In this document: piece by piece, positions 26,271 to 37,780 of the stretch
How the letters are laid out: each line of letters opens with the position of its first letter
Position numbering within the stretch: position 1 is the first letter of the stretch
Assembly: GCA_003254925.1 (NCBI GenBank)
Contig: QANZ01050912.1
Coordinates: forward strand, 177,276-241,275
Reading direction: 5' to 3'
Length of the DNA: 64,000 nucleotides
From: Chamaecrista fasciculata
Lineage: Eukaryota; Streptophyta; Magnoliopsida; Fabales; Fabaceae
Position numbers and translations under genes: made by a program
Notes under the pieces: generated by a model
Told to the model about the DNA's origin: nothing
What the model saw: only the letters and a program-made list of their open reading frames with translations
The model's database searches: none

Positions 26271-29200
26271 ATGGAAGCACGTCATGCATCTCTTGGTCGA
26301 CGAACGGTACGGCCTCCTTCCTCGCCTTTCTTCATATCTACGCTTTTATCATGCTAGATACAGTTCCTCTGTCTTTTTCAATTCATTGTCAATTCGTTTT
26401 TTTCATTTTCCCCACTCTTCAATTTCAGTTTGGTGATTTATGTGCCGATTCATTTTTTTTTTCATATAATTCAATTGAAATTTTATATGGTTTATTGTAC
26501 AGTTGGAGGAGATTCGTCAAAAAAGGGCCGCTGATAGATTGAGCAAAACTTCGTCTGGACCAGATCTGAGCAAAGTCCCGAGCCCTGCCGGTCTGTGTAT
26601 AGTCACATTTGTATTAGTCTCCATTCCTTCTCACAGTTTTGGGATTGAAGTTTTTTTTTTTTCCTTCCTTTTTGCCTTCAGAAATTGCTGGAATGAAGAA
26701 GTCGGAAAGCGGAAATAGACTGTCTGAGGTAAAAATCTATTTGTATTAAGATTTCTTCATGTCCCCATCTATTTGTATTTATTCCTTATTATTTGATACA
26801 ATTTGAATTATGGATTCTATGTTGAACCATTGTTTATAGACGGACGTTAGCTCTTTACTATCTCAACTAAAAGACTTTCAGAAGAAAAACACTGATTTGG
26901 AGGAAGAAAACAAGACAATAACTTTGAAGGTAAAATTTGAAGTTACTAGTATATATCTGCACCAATAACAAATGCGTAGTCTGATATATATACGTCTCAT
27001 TTGCAGCTTCAAACAATGGAAATTGATCATGGTGCAATGCAGAAAAAGCTGAATGATTTGGTAAGAATTATATAAAAGAGATTGGAAAGTTTTTAATTTG
27101 ATTTCCAAGTTTGATATTGAAGATTGCCTGATGATCCCAAACATAAACATTCAGCTTACTTAGGTTGACTGAACGCACTGGAAAAATCCTGGAAATATGA
27201 AAAGTATAAAATTGTTAAGCCAGATTGTATCAGCCTATCATTATCATAAACCTTTATGCTTTATTTGTGAGGCTGCCTGTATCTTTTGGCACTTTAAACT
27301 TACGTAGTATCTGTTTTAGTTGATAATCTGCTATTCAACATTTCCGTATTTAGTTTTAAAGCCAATATTTTGTTCATCAGGAGCAAAATACTGTGCCATC
27401 TCTGAGAAGAGCTCTCAAGGATGTTGCAATGGAGAAAGATGCTGCAGTTGTTGCAAGGGTAACTATGTCTAAACATTATATGTCCTCCCTGCCTCCCTTT
27501 TTTTCCAATCTTTCAATAACCCCTTGAAGTATTGAACTTACATATTATTGCAGGAGGATCTTTCAGCGCAGCTTCGTACACTGAAGAAACGTCTGAAGGA
27601 AGCAGAAGATGAACAATATCGTGTATGGGAGCTTTACTTTCCTATAATACTACTAAATGCAGAATATCTCTTTAGAATATTTTATTCATTGTCTTGTTAC
27701 AGGCTGAGGAAGATGCAGCTGCGCTGAGAGCAGAACTAAACTTGATTCAGCAACAGGCAATGACTGGCCCAGTTGGTGCAATTTCATCACTTGGAACCCC
27801 ACCAGAACATATTCAAAGATTAGAAAACGAACTAGCTGGTTTAAGATCAAAACTGCAGGTTACTTATGTTATCAACAACTTTTGCTTCTTTTTCTTTAGT
27901 GTTTTTTTTTCCGGGGGCTTGCCTAAAGGAGTTTAAAATCTACAGCAAGAGTCACTGTTGAGGCAGCAGGAACAGCAACAACTAGCAAAAGAGCAAGCCC
28001 AGATTGCAGCACTGAGTTCTGAAAAGCAGGAATTGGAAGAGAAACTTAACTCCATGTCCAGAAAGGCTGCAGGTTCTTTCCTTGAAAATTTCTTTAGTCT
28101 GTAATGATTTTGTAATGGTCATAAATTTCAATGATACTATGATGCTGTTTTGTTCATAAATTTTTTATGTCGCTGCTCCTCGGCATTTTGTGTTATCCAT
28201 CCATGTGTATAGTCAGTTCATCAGAAGCTGCTCAAGAGATTGATCAAAACACTATCTTCTAATTAATAATTAATAATTTATAGTAGTTTAGTACTACAGC
28301 TATGTCAGCTTGTTGTTTTGAGATTTTTTTTTTTTTTAATGATGGTGGGGGTGAGGTTTTGGGGTGCTGCTTTACTCCCAGTATGTTCTCTTCAAGAAAT
28401 AAATTCGTAATACCTGCTAGGTGCAGTTTGGTCTTTTTTCACTCCAACTTTCGTAGATTGATCAGAGCCTCCCATTGATCAGTGCCTTAAATCCTCCATC
28501 CAAGTCATACTTGCCTTGTTTATTAAGGATGGTCATTTTCTGCCATCATTCATTGTGACTTAGTAGTTCTCAAATTGGTACATTGTAACGTGTTGTTGAC
28601 CCTAGTTTTTGCTGATGCAGAAGTCTTGGATAAAACTGGTGAGAAGGCATTTTCTGTGGTGAGTGAACTTCTAAAACCTTAGGTTTGACTTGTTACTGGT
28701 TTAATATTCCCAAAATTGCTAGTATTATCTGATATTGTTGTCATTTTTTATGGCTAGAAAATATGGATATTTTGGCACCTGATCATGAACAATTTTACAT
28801 TAAGCTGCCCAATACCATTTCCAGATGCTCAGAATTCTTTTTCATACGGAAAAAAACTTAGCTGATGTATTTAGGTGTTTTCTATGAGGTTCTTCACTAG
28901 AATTTTAACTTGAGAAGTTTTTTTGAAATATTCCATGATTGATGGTTAGATGAAAATCATTATTATTATTAGGGTAAATTACACTTTGGTACCCTGTGGT
29001 TTGACCCTATTTCACTTTAGTACCCTGTGGTTTGANTAGTCATAGTATTGGGACCAAAAGTGCACTTAAGCCTATTTTTTTTGAAAAACTTCATATGGAA
29101 CTTCACCTATGTCTCGTTCTTGTTATAATTTTTTATTGTTGCTCATCTAATCTCACTTGATATTAATCAAGTGATAGTTTATTGAGAGATTTTTATTTGG

Positions 29201-30342
29201 AATTTGTGTTATTGTGGTCTTATTCTTAATTCTTTTTTTTGTTTGGATTTTATAAATCTCAGGAAGACAAGCATAAACTTGAGAATCAGCGGCATGATAT
29301 GGCTGTAGCTGTTGAGAGGCTGGAAAACAGTAGGCAGAAGCTTCTAATGGAGGTAAATTCTATTTGTACGTTGACTAGCTACATTGTTGTGTATATTCCA
29401 TCCGATGAAGTGACCGGTCTGTCATTTTTATTGGCAGATTGATTCACAATCTACAGAAATTGAGAGGCTGTTTGAGGAAAATTCTAATCTCTCAAGTTCA
29501 TATCAAGAAGCAATTGGAACAGCAGAGAGATGGGAAAATCAGGTAACAATCAGTGGCTAGGGATATCACAATATTTGATGTGTGATTACTGGTATCTTCA
29601 TTGCGTTGAGTGCTAAATGAGAAGTAAAGATATTGGGAACATGATAGTGCTAGACTGCGAGGAGTTCTGCTTCTTATGAATGATTATATGCTGACCTGCA
29701 ATTCTTCAGGTGAAAGAATGTCTTAAGCAAAATGAAGAGCTCCGTGGGATTCTAAACAAATTGAGGATGGAACAGGCTACTAGCGGCTTACCAGAATCGT
29801 CCGTAAATGGGGCACATATGCTTTCATCTTCAGCATCTACAGCGGAAATGGTGTCCCTGAAGGTTGATAGCTTAAGTTATGGCTTACAAATGTTTCTTTA
29901 AATAAATTGTTGAGCTTATCAGAAGAATATGATTTTTGTATGGGCCAGTGTTTGATTACAGTGATCTTATCTAAAGCTATAATGTAGTCTTACCTTATTT
30001 ATTTCATTTGGAAGGGCCAACTTGTGAAAGAACAGAGCAGAGCAGTGTCTTTATCAGCAGAAGTCATGCAGCTTTCTGCACAACTTCAACAGGCTAAACA
30101 AGCATATGATGGACTTGCACGCTTGTAAGATCCTCCCTCCCTCTCTCTCTCTATCTCTGTCAGTCACACCAACTTTCATTCATTGTGTGGCATTGAGGTC
30201 TGTTACAATTTACATTATATTTTCTTTTATTTATTTATTAATTTTATATGATCTTGAATATTGCAGCTACAAGCCTGTTCTGCGCAATATTGAAAGTAGT
30301 CTTATAAAGATGAAGCAAGATGGTTCCTTAACCGTACGGTGA
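26271..30342 (+). CDS. Conserved coiled-coil protein (15 exons, 438 aa)
   Basis: Exons: 26271-26306, 26503-26590, 26682-26728, 26840-26929, 27007-27060, 27381-27458, 27554-27622, 27703-27858, 27946-28072, 28621-28658, 29263-29352, 29438-29542, 29710-29862, 30015-30124, 30267-30342. Every junction is GT-AG and the phases close to 439 codons. The N-terminus is [12 protein letters not shown] then [18 protein letters not shown]. Residues about 65-420 are nearly all heptad-like helix rich in Glu, Lys, Gln and Leu, with short breaks ([21 protein letters not shown]). The last block [17 protein letters not shown] looks conserved. There is no membrane span or enzyme motif. I believe it matches a conserved plant family sometimes labelled golgin- or myosin-like because of the coiled coil; a role in tethering or scaffolding is only inference. 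It starts 155 bp past the tRNA-Val gene, on the opposite strand. Confidence 0.85.
28976..29075. repeat. Fragment of a GGGTAAATTACAC-type MULE in an intron
   Basis: Inside intron 10 the sequence AGGGTAAATTACACTTTGG, then ACCCTGTGGTTTGACCC, matches the termini of the elements at 37,279, 46,537 and 60,962. Only one end is recognisable. An N lies at about 29,036, which may mark a collapsed or unresolved repeat. Confidence 0.6.
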
Positions 30343-31235
30343 TGAGCCGTGACCCGTTTTTTATGATAGCAGGGATGAGAAGAATTTGTTAAACAATACA
30401 CAGACGTGAATTTGTAAAGATTGTGAAAAAATTTATACATGGTTGATTTGTAAAGAACTAGTATCAAAGCATTGATAGTTTATGACAAAAGATTGTGATG
30501 ATAATTTTGTATTAATCATATTATTTGAAACATTTATATTGGAACACATTATTCTCAATAACTAATTCCGAGGCATCTTGTTTTATGTTAAATATTATAA
30601 TATCCCATGATTAACAAATATGTCTGTTGGATTCTGTTATGCTAACTTCAGTTTAACCTCTACATTGGATTTGGAAGTGATAATTGCAAACTATTAATAT
30701 GGGAAAGCAACCTGTCAATTATAAAAGCAATAGAACCAACCAACTATTACCGACCACGTCACATGTCGTTTTACAACCACCTATTTGTCCGGAATACATT
30801 CTTCTGCTCACGCTCATGCTTACAAGCTTCAATAATGAAGATCAATAATTTTGCGTCATTACAATTTTCTGAAGCATCAACCCCACTGTGGTTTCTTCTT
30901 GCTCATACAAAATAAAAATTCACACCAAACTTATCCTGGTCTCAACAGTTGTCAAATCACTGAAATACTTTGGACCTACCTATGAAAAGCTAACTTCTGG
31001 AAATTCTTTTTGTATTTGAGGGGTGATATTAGAATTCTTTGAACTTTGATTAATTGCGCAGAAAGCGATGATGTTCCCTGCACCCCCTAGCTTAAACAAG
31101 ATAAAGACCTGGTTGGTTAATCATGCCCTTTTCACTTTCTTTCTTCTCAGCCATGCATGCTGCTAAGAGCTAATATATATATATATATTGGGATCAGCAT
31201 AATATGTAGTTCAAGGGAGTTTTCATCTTTGAATC
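30343..31235. other. Intergenic DNA
   Basis: Holds the 3' end of the coiled-coil gene and the upstream region of the small ORF at 31,236, including an (AT)n tract at about 31,170-31,188. No other gene seen. Confidence 0.5.
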
Positions 31236-31544
31236 ATGAAGAGCAAAGGCAATTGTTTCTGCATCCGAGTCCGACACCACAAGAGTAAGGAAATTGGGCA
31301 GCAAGAGTCAGAGAAGCTTTCAGAACTGAACAAATCCCGTAGTAATGCTACGTCAAGGAAGAATGCAAAAAGCAGAGGCATGCGTGCCTCTGCTTGTCCT
31401 AGTAGTGATGGTGGTGGTGGTAACGTTTCCGGTGCCGCCGGTACAGGTGGCCTCGATGGCGGAGTAACTATTTCTGTGGTGAGTGCAGCTGCAATTAGTG
31501 CCAGTAATGTTGCTGGTGGTGGTTGTGTTGGTGGTGGTATGTAG
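31236..31544 (+). CDS. Candidate small Gly/Ser-rich protein (102 aa)
   Basis: A single-exon frame begins MKSKGNCFCIRVRHHKSKE and ends GGGCVGGGM. The first 50 residues are basic (Lys/Arg-rich, two close Cys). The rest is low-complexity Gly/Ala/Ser/Val. Base composition is clearly richer in GC than the flanks. A TATA-like tract (TATATATATATATATTGG) lies about 45-65 bases upstream and the ATG context is GAATCATGAAG. I do not recognise the family. It may be a true small gene or a chance frame in a GC-rich island. Confidence 0.4.
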   Translation: MKSKGNCFCIRVRHHKSKEIGQQESEKLSELNKSRSNATSRKNAKSRGMRASACPSSDGGGGNVSGAAGTGGLDGGVTISVVSAAAISASNVAGGGCVGGGM

Positions 31545-32261
31545 TGATCATGGAATTTTTTTTCTTGTCAATTGTCATCCTTTTACTGTATCTTCAGTTC
31601 TGTGTTATTGTTTGTGCGTATGTTATTTCATATGGTTTTGTTATTGTTGCTAGGTCCTACATTTGGCTTTCATTTGCATATATATATTTTGATGCTTGAA
31701 AATGAGTACTTTGATATCATAAGTTGAATTAAGAACTATTAGCTTAGTACTTCAAATTCTATGATGAATTAGCTTGTTCCAAACTTGGGTATTCATTTCT
31801 AAATGATATATTGAGTATTGACCATATGATTCAGTCGTAAGCTGGCTGTCCAAGCCATCCTTTCCATTCGTTATTCTCTTTCCTTCCTGCTGTCAAAATC
31901 TTGACACTTAACTATTGTAGTTTGCAAGAAAATCCTTCCTCCGAAACCATTGTTATAAAATAATCATCTTTCCACTGTTTTCAATTTTCATATAACAGGT
32001 TCTTACTTGACCACAAAATCTCGTATGAACTCCTTTCATGCCACCAAAGGCTTATTTTATTTGGATTCTCAAGCTAGCACACGTCTAGCGATGTAAGATG
32101 TTTCCGTCTCTATCGCATAGATTGAAATTCCTTATGGTGTTGGCGTAGCACAACTCAAATCCAAATATCTAGTCGACTCGATTTTGAAATTCGAGCCATC
32201 TCACACAAACAAAGCCCGACAGCACAGAAGGCAGCGCATTTTGAGAATGGAAAGGGAAGAA
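31545..32261. other. Intergenic DNA upstream of U2 snRNA
   Basis: No gene seen. The last part is the distal promoter region of the U2 snRNA gene. Confidence 0.5.
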
Positions 32262-32262
32262 A

Positions 32263-32314
32263 GTCCCACATCGTCTGAGTAGAAGAGCAGACTAGCGTAT
32301 GCCGCATATAAAAA
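32263..32314 (+). promoter_or_regulatory. Plant snRNA promoter: USE and TATA box
   Basis: GTCCCACATCG at 32,263-32,273 is the plant upstream sequence element (consensus RTCCCACATCG). The TATA box (TATAAAAAA) begins at 32,307. The gap of 33 bases between them is the spacing that plants use for RNA polymerase II snRNA genes; Pol III genes such as U6 have it about ten bases shorter. The TATA box lies 32 bases before the RNA start. All three features fit a working U2 promoter. Confidence 0.93.
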
Positions 32315-32338
32315 AGAAGAGGAGCAGCGAAGCAACTC

Positions 32339-32534
32339 ATACCTTTCTCGGCCTTTTGGCTAAGATCAAGTGTAGTATCTGTTCTTATCAGTTTAATATC
32401 TGATACGTGGGTCATTGGCCTACATGATATTAAATTAATTTTTTAAGGGGAGGGTCCGCTACAGTAGCTTGCTACTGGGATCTTTGGGTGTCGGCATTGC
32501 GTTGCACTATTGCTCGGCCTGGCGCGCCCCACCA
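32339..32534 (+). ncRNA. U2: U2 spliceosomal snRNA
   Basis: The 196-nt RNA begins ATACCTTTCTCGGCCTTTTGG and contains GTGTAGTATCTG, whose GTAGTA pairs with the intron branch site. The stem IIa/b region (ATCAGTTTAATATCTGATA) follows, then an Sm-type site in AATTTTTTAAGGGGAGGG, and stem-loops III and IV down to GCGCGCCCCACCA. Base changes in the GTGGGTC/GGCCTAC stem keep pairing (G-T pairs), so the fold is preserved. A 3'-box-like CAATTCAGTTTC follows. U2 binds the branch point in pre-mRNA splicing. The gene looks functional. Confidence 0.96.
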
Positions 32535-34074
32535 ATTCAGTTTCTAAAGTTTCTAATCATAGTTTTCAAATTGAAAGTTGCCATTAGAAAACCAAGGCTA
32601 AACATAATAGAATCAAGTGCCCAAGGGAGCATTCGTAACTTTTGCTATTATCTCTTTAAGAATATTAGCATTTAATTTGCTCTAAAATTATTTTTTATTT
32701 CATTTTAATTTCCAAAACGTTATTTTGTGTTTCTATCATTATTCTTTGCAATTGACATGAATCATTTCTTTTTCAAAGTGAGTGAATTTTTTTTTCTTTA
32801 TTAAATGAATTATTTATTTTTCATGTGATTTTAGTAAAAAATGAAACAAAAAAAAATCTTAATTCTTTACAAAATAAAGATAAAGTTATAGTTGATTTTT
32901 ATTTAGTGATTTTTTTTCTTTACTAACTCAAAGAGGAAAATTAAATCTTAATTGTTTGGGTTATAAAATAACGATAAAAATGAGATAAAATCATATTTTG
33001 GACTACATGAAGTTTTTGGTTTTATTTTGATCTACAATTTCTTCAGATTTATGTCATTATTTATAACTAGAACATTGGACAACTTAGATGAATTATTTCT
33101 ATTTCATGTGTATATAGTACAAACAAAAAGAAAAATCATATTTTTAGTCATGAATTAGAGATAAATTTGTAATTAATTTTTCTTTCAATAAGTGAATTTT
33201 CTTTTACCTCTCTTTACTAACTCACTTATTATTACATTTATGAAAGAAAAATGATCTATCTTAACTGCTCAAGTTAGAACTAATGACATAAACGAGAGAA
33301 AATCATAATTTAGACTAATGGTGAAACAAAAGTAAAAGTCTGAGGACTAAATTGAAATAAAAATAATTTTTTTTAATATCAAAATAAAATAAATCCTGTA
33401 TTTTGAGGACCAAAATTACTATTTAAACTAAAATAAAAGTAAATATAAATAGTGTGTGATTAGGGGAATAGCAATTTATAATTTGTTCCTAGTGTTGGGA
33501 CTATTTAAAAATAGAATGACATGTGAAATTTGTACATTAAGAAGTGCATAAATTGGTAGGTGGATTCAACTGATACGTGAATGTCAATTATTAAAACAAT
33601 TATGAAAATGATTAGATATGCAAAATAAAGCTATAGAATCAAAATTAGCAGCTCCTATGTATGATAGGGGTTGACTTGTGAACATTAAATAATAAATTAC
33701 TCATTCGGTGATGCATGCACGATTGTTGTAATCTGATTTTCACTAGATGTTTTCGTTAAGGACAATCTAATAATCCCCCCTACTCCCTAGATAAAACCTG
33801 CAAAGTGCAACTCATTACCCATGTCATTCCTTGGCTTCATCATGCAACTCGACAAAATTTTATCATGATATTATTCCCTATAATTTTTATATTATTGAAT
33901 TTAACTCTTTTTTTGGAAAAAAAAATCTTAATAGCTTCATTTGATAGAAAATGATCCAAATTGCTTAACATAAACTAAATTACATGCTATAAATTTATAC
34001 AATTTTATTTATCAAAATTACGTATCTTATTTGTATAATTGTACATATTTAAAATGTTAATACAACTATCCATG
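32535..34074. other. AT-rich intergenic DNA
   Basis: No gene over 1.5 kb. Contains blocks of the type TCTTTACTAACTCA and TTTTTAGTCATG with inverted counterparts, which suggests old palindromic repeats, but I cannot set boundaries. Confidence 0.45.
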
Positions 34075-34260
34075 ATTTGTTGACTCACTTGGTAAAGAGT
34101 TGACTCATAACCCACAAGGTCGTGAGTTCATTCCCACTGTCGATGTGAGAACTTTGTTGGTAGGCGATCTTTTATTTAGACATTCCCTAACCTTAGTGAG
34201 TCCTCGAGGCCCAACTCACCTAAATTTTTTTGTTACAAAAAAACTATCCATGATTGATGG
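34075..34260 (+). mobile_element. SINE-like tRNA-derived element
   Basis: The start GTTGACTCACTTGGTAAAG resembles a Pol III A box. GGTCGTGAGTTCATTCCCAC about 30 bases later resembles a B box with its loop. The tail then runs through CCTCGAGGCCCAACTCACC to a T-rich end. This is the layout of plant SINEs (tRNA-like head, unrelated body, T-rich tail). Boundaries are approximate. Confidence 0.5.
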
Positions 34261-34954
34261 TTATATAGATGAATTAACAGTAATTGGTAAAAAGTTACAC
34301 ATGGAGGATCAAGTGAGGATTTTTCAGGATTATTGACATTTAGTTATAATTACTGAATGTATAAAATTTAAACTCAAATTGAAGAAAAAATAGAGCGTGG
34401 AAAGTTTAAATACAATCATTGATTATTATTTTTATTATTAATTACCAGCTCTTGAACCCGCTACCCATGCAATTCACAAGAAAGCATTGAACCACAAAGC
34501 AACAAGAACGATGGTGTTTAAACTTTAAATACAATCATTACTTGAGGATCTTGAAAAATTAAAATGTGACATGAAGTTCTTTATGACCAAAAAGTTGCAG
34601 CAATGCAAGCCGCAACTTTGCACTGGTTCTCCCCAATGCATGTCAAATAAAAACAAAAAATAGTTTTTTTTTTTGGTATTGAAAGAGGCCAAAATGAAAA
34701 ACAGAATATAATTTGTCATTAATTTATTAAAAGAAGTTAATTAAAGGATAAAATTGACAAAAACATAAAAGATTAGGAGCAAAATTGATAGCAAAAGAAA
34801 TTGAAAATAAAATTAACAATTAATATAAAATTTAAGGACGAATTTAGTACTTTAACGTTGTTTTGAAGTAGAGGAATTTAGTGAAGGTATGACGTGGGGA
34901 GAGAGAGAAAAGCCCAAGAAGAGCCCAGATTCTCCTTAATACAGACTGTCTCTA
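34261..34954. other. Intergenic repeats (F1 fragment)
   Basis: From about 34,720 to 34,855 the sequence TTAATTTATTAAAAGAAGTT... ending AATATAAAATTTAAGGACG matches the right half of family F1. Near 34,446-34,510 the minus strand has GCGGGTTCAAGAGC, a B-box-like relic of another SINE or tRNA. No gene seen. Confidence 0.45.
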
Positions 34955-35445
34955 GTTAAGAGAGTAGAGGTGCCCTTTGTCTTTGCTTCACCTTTTTCTT
35001 CATTTCTTTCTCTTCGCTCTCTGCCAGCCTCACACATCCTCCACTCTGCTTCTCTATGGCTATGGCCTCCCTCTTCGATTTTGCTTGGCAGGTTCTCTCT
35101 CTCTCTCTCTCTCTCTTACTCTTTTCGCTCCATTTTTCTTTCTTCACAATAATATTCCACACTTCCTCCACTAGGCACCGTTTCTTTCGCATTCATTTCT
35201 TCCCTCTCTTATAATGCTATTGAAATCTTCAATTCCAATCACTGCTTTCCACTTTCTTCTCTGCTCTTGTTTGTTTCCAGTATTTTATTTTCTTTTTTCG
35301 TTTCCAATTTCCATTAGGTGAGCACCGCCCAAGACCGTAAGTCTGATATAAATATGCGATTTGTGCTCTCATTCTGTGTGTAGCAGATTTTAGGGCTGCC
35401 TACCGGTGATAGCCTTCCTCGAAATTCTTGACTAGAGCATATATA
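34955..35445 (+). other. Possible orphan first exon(s) of a gene
   Basis: A CT-rich leader is followed by ATGGCTATGGCCTCC, encoding MAMASLFDFAWQ, then CAG|GTTCTCTCTCTC, a plausible donor at 35,091. A later TTAG|GTGAGCACC...GACC|GTAAGT pair could be a 19-base exon near 35,320. A third piece near 35,390-35,430 could end the frame (LPTGDSLPRNS stop). The first part looks like a real gene start, but I do not recognise a product. Repeats follow from 35,515, so the gene may be truncated or encode a very small protein. Confidence 0.3.
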
Positions 35446-35514
35446 CGCCTCGCATTTCGTTTTCTATAAATAAGTCTTTAATATTTTGCATTGCCATTGT
35501 CTTGTGTGTNGAGG

Positions 35515-35745
35515 TTAAAGTTAGTTTTTCCTGTTTTTTTAACGGAAAATTTGGATGGAAACCGTTGAGGGACCAATGTTGACAAGTTTTGGAAAACTGA
35601 AGGACCAATATGGAACGAAAAATAACTAAGGGGCCAATTTGGAACATTGAGCATAACTGAGGGATCAAAATAGGACTCTGGCAAAAAAAAAAAAAACTTA
35701 ACCAAATTAGAAACTGAGCAAAATATAAGAGACCCAATTTGTATT
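35515..35745. repeat. Repeat with GGACCAA(T) motifs, family F6
   Basis: AAGTTTTGGAAAACTGA, GGACCAATATGGAAC and AACATTGAGCATAACTGAGG recur almost exactly at 52,415-52,495. This is a dispersed, G-poor foldback-like repeat. An N is present at about 35,510. Confidence 0.6.
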
Positions 35746-35875
35746 TTCCTTGTAGTTTCCCCGGGTTAAGTAAAAGTTGAATAATTGTCATTGAAATGCA
35801 GTCATAGTACAACAAAGATTAAACATACATCATAGTATAGGAAAAAACCCACACTAAAACTGTGAAGTTAAAGCA

Positions 35876-37159
35876 CTACTTGGAGAGTTGGAGGACAGAA
35901 AATACAGTTTGAGCAATGGTGAGAGCAACTATCAAGATTCCAGCGAAGGTAGCAATCCATTTCCAGGGTGTGTTGCAATAATCTCGTCTCAAAGTGACCA
36001 TCATGTTGTTCCAAGGATCTTTGTAGAAGGCATTCAAGTCCGTGCATATTTTATAGAAATCAGAACTGAAATTCCCATAACCAATGTTTTTGCAAAGACC
36101 ATTGAATAAATTAGCCACTTGTGTACTATCACCCAAATAATTGACGATTATTCCTCCATGAATTAACTCATCCACGTCTTTGCTTGTGTTGATAAGGAAA
36201 TCCAAGACAATAACGTAGTCAGTAATGTAGGCATCAAAAGGATAGTGACATTCCTCTAAGGCAATCACGTTACGATATAAAGTCTCTGTCTCGTCATCCA
36301 CACAAATCTGTGGAACCTCAAGAACACGCGTACGCCGGGAAAACTTCAAGTCTAATAAGCATTTGCTTTTGTTTGCCTTCAATTTCACTCTTGCTTCATG
36401 TAATTGGTTTGCAGTGTAGGAAAGTACATGAGTTTGTTCGTTTCTACCAGGCATTTTCTGATCATCAGTCTTAGAATGTCGAAAGTGATACGCTCTGAGA
36501 AGATCTGTGAAGTGCAATATATTAGTAGCAGCAGTATCAGACTCTAGGTTTTGTTTATTGTACTCGTCGAAGAATAAGTATGTGAGTTTGAGAAATGAAG
36601 GATGATTATTAGAGTTATTGTCAGCTTGAAACAGTACTGTTTTTTGGTATAGTTCTTGAAGGAAAAAGAAGGGAAGTTGATTTTCAAGCAGCAACAAATC
36701 CATTTCTATACAACTCATCAACCATGGTTTTGACAGAATGGGATCATCATGCTTGTAACTGCCTTCGCATTCATTGAAGCTCAAGAAAAGCTCAATTATG
36801 AAACAAGCATCCAATAATATTAACTCCAAAAATGCCTCATTGCTAATTATTAGCTCATCTATGCTTTCTGAGTAACATTGACGAACTTTGGTAATTGAAT
36901 CTCTCACAAATTGAAGCACAAGGTTCCAGTCTGCGTGATGAGCTCGGTTGTTTCTGAATCTTTGGGAATATGTGAGTTTGTGTTTATGCATGCTTTGGAG
37001 CTTTCTGGAATTGGGTTTGTAATGAAAAGGACCTATTGACACAACTTTAGGAGTATAAGCTTCTTCGTTTACTTCACGGGTTACATTGGGAACCTTGTAA
37101 ATGCAACAACTAGAATCTCGCTCCGTTTTGTTGTATGGAGTATGGACTCTCACGGTCAT
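35876..37159 (-). CDS. DUF247 protein (UPF0481 family), intact copy
   Basis: One uninterrupted frame of 427 aa on the minus strand. It shows the DUF247 hallmarks: CCIYKVPNVTREVNEEAYTPKVVSIGPFHY near the N-terminus, LLLDACFIIELFL-type and SCIEMDLLLLENQLPFFFLQ blocks in the middle, FSRRTRVLEVPQICVDD, LINTSKDVDELIHGGII and DPWNNMM near the end. A single C-terminal membrane segment follows (about 397-420, WIATFAGILIVALTIAQTVF). The length is normal for the family. The molecular role of DUF247 proteins is not established; in grasses some members sit at self-incompatibility loci, which does not prove a role here. A second, broken copy lies upstream at 42.2-44.1 kb. Confidence 0.95.
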   Translation of the reverse strand: MTVRVHTPYNKTERDSSCCIYKVPNVTREVNEEAYTPKVVSIGPFHYKPNSRKLQSMHKHKLTYSQRFRNNRAHHADWNLVLQFVRDSITKVRQCYSESIDELIISNEAFLELILLDACFIIELFLSFNECEGSYKHDDPILSKPWLMSCIEMDLLLLENQLPFFFLQELYQKTVLFQADNNSNNHPSFLKLTYLFFDEYNKQNLESDTAATNILHFTDLLRAYHFRHSKTDDQKMPGRNEQTHVLSYTANQLHEARVKLKANKSKCLLDLKFSRRTRVLEVPQICVDDETETLYRNVIALEECHYPFDAYITDYVIVLDFLINTSKDVDELIHGGIIVNYLGDSTQVANLFNGLCKNIGYGNFSSDFYKICTDLNAFYKDPWNNMMVTLRRDYCNTPWKWIATFAGILIVALTIAQTVFSVLQLSK

Positions 37160-37278
37160 AACTCATAACTCACAATATTCTCCACCTTCCAACAAATCAA
37201 TTTCGCAAACAAACAAATTAAATCAGAATCTTTACGTTATATTTAATGATCTATTTTAAACATGGTTAATAACTAATA

Positions 37279-37780
37279 GGACAAATTACACTTTGGTACC
37301 CTGTTCTATAGACTGTTTTCACTTTGGTACCATTTTGTTCAAAAGTGGCACTTTAGTACCTTATTTTTTGCACTGTTACCACTTTCATACCAAAATTTAT
37401 TTTTTTATTAAGTTTTGACGGCAAAGTCGCACGTGACCATCATGGGCACAGTAAAAACACCTAGATGTTAATTTTCCTCTCATTTTTCATTATTCAAATG
37501 GTAAAATACTTCGAATCTCAGTGTTTTTAACGATTTTTGAGTGTTTTAACGTCTGAATCGTGAAAAATGAGAGAAAAATGTACATTTGGCCACTTGGGTA
37601 TTTTTACTGTGTACGTGTGATGGTCACGTGCGACTTCGCTTTACTGTGTACAGAAAAATAAATTTAGGTACCAAAGTGTTAACATTTGCAAAGAACATGA
37701 TACTAAAGTGTCACTTTTGAAAGACTAGAATACCAAAGTGAAACTGGTCCATAGAACATGATACCAAAATATAATTTACC
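37279..37780. repeat. Foldback MULE-MITE, family F3 (copy 1)
   Basis: The left end GGACAAATTACACTTTGG and the right end TACCAAAATATAATTTACC are inverted copies. Inner arms also pair (CTCTCATTTTTCA against TGAAAAATGAGAG; AAGTCGCACGTGACCATC against GATGGTCACGTGCGACTT). The whole 502 bp is close to one long hairpin. Flanking TAACTAATA and TCATTAATA are a possible decayed 9-bp duplication. Confidence 0.75.

Noticed and set aside
35478..35815. Minus-strand frames of 75 and 127 aa
   Set aside because: They lie in the F6 repeat and include an undetermined base; not a gene.
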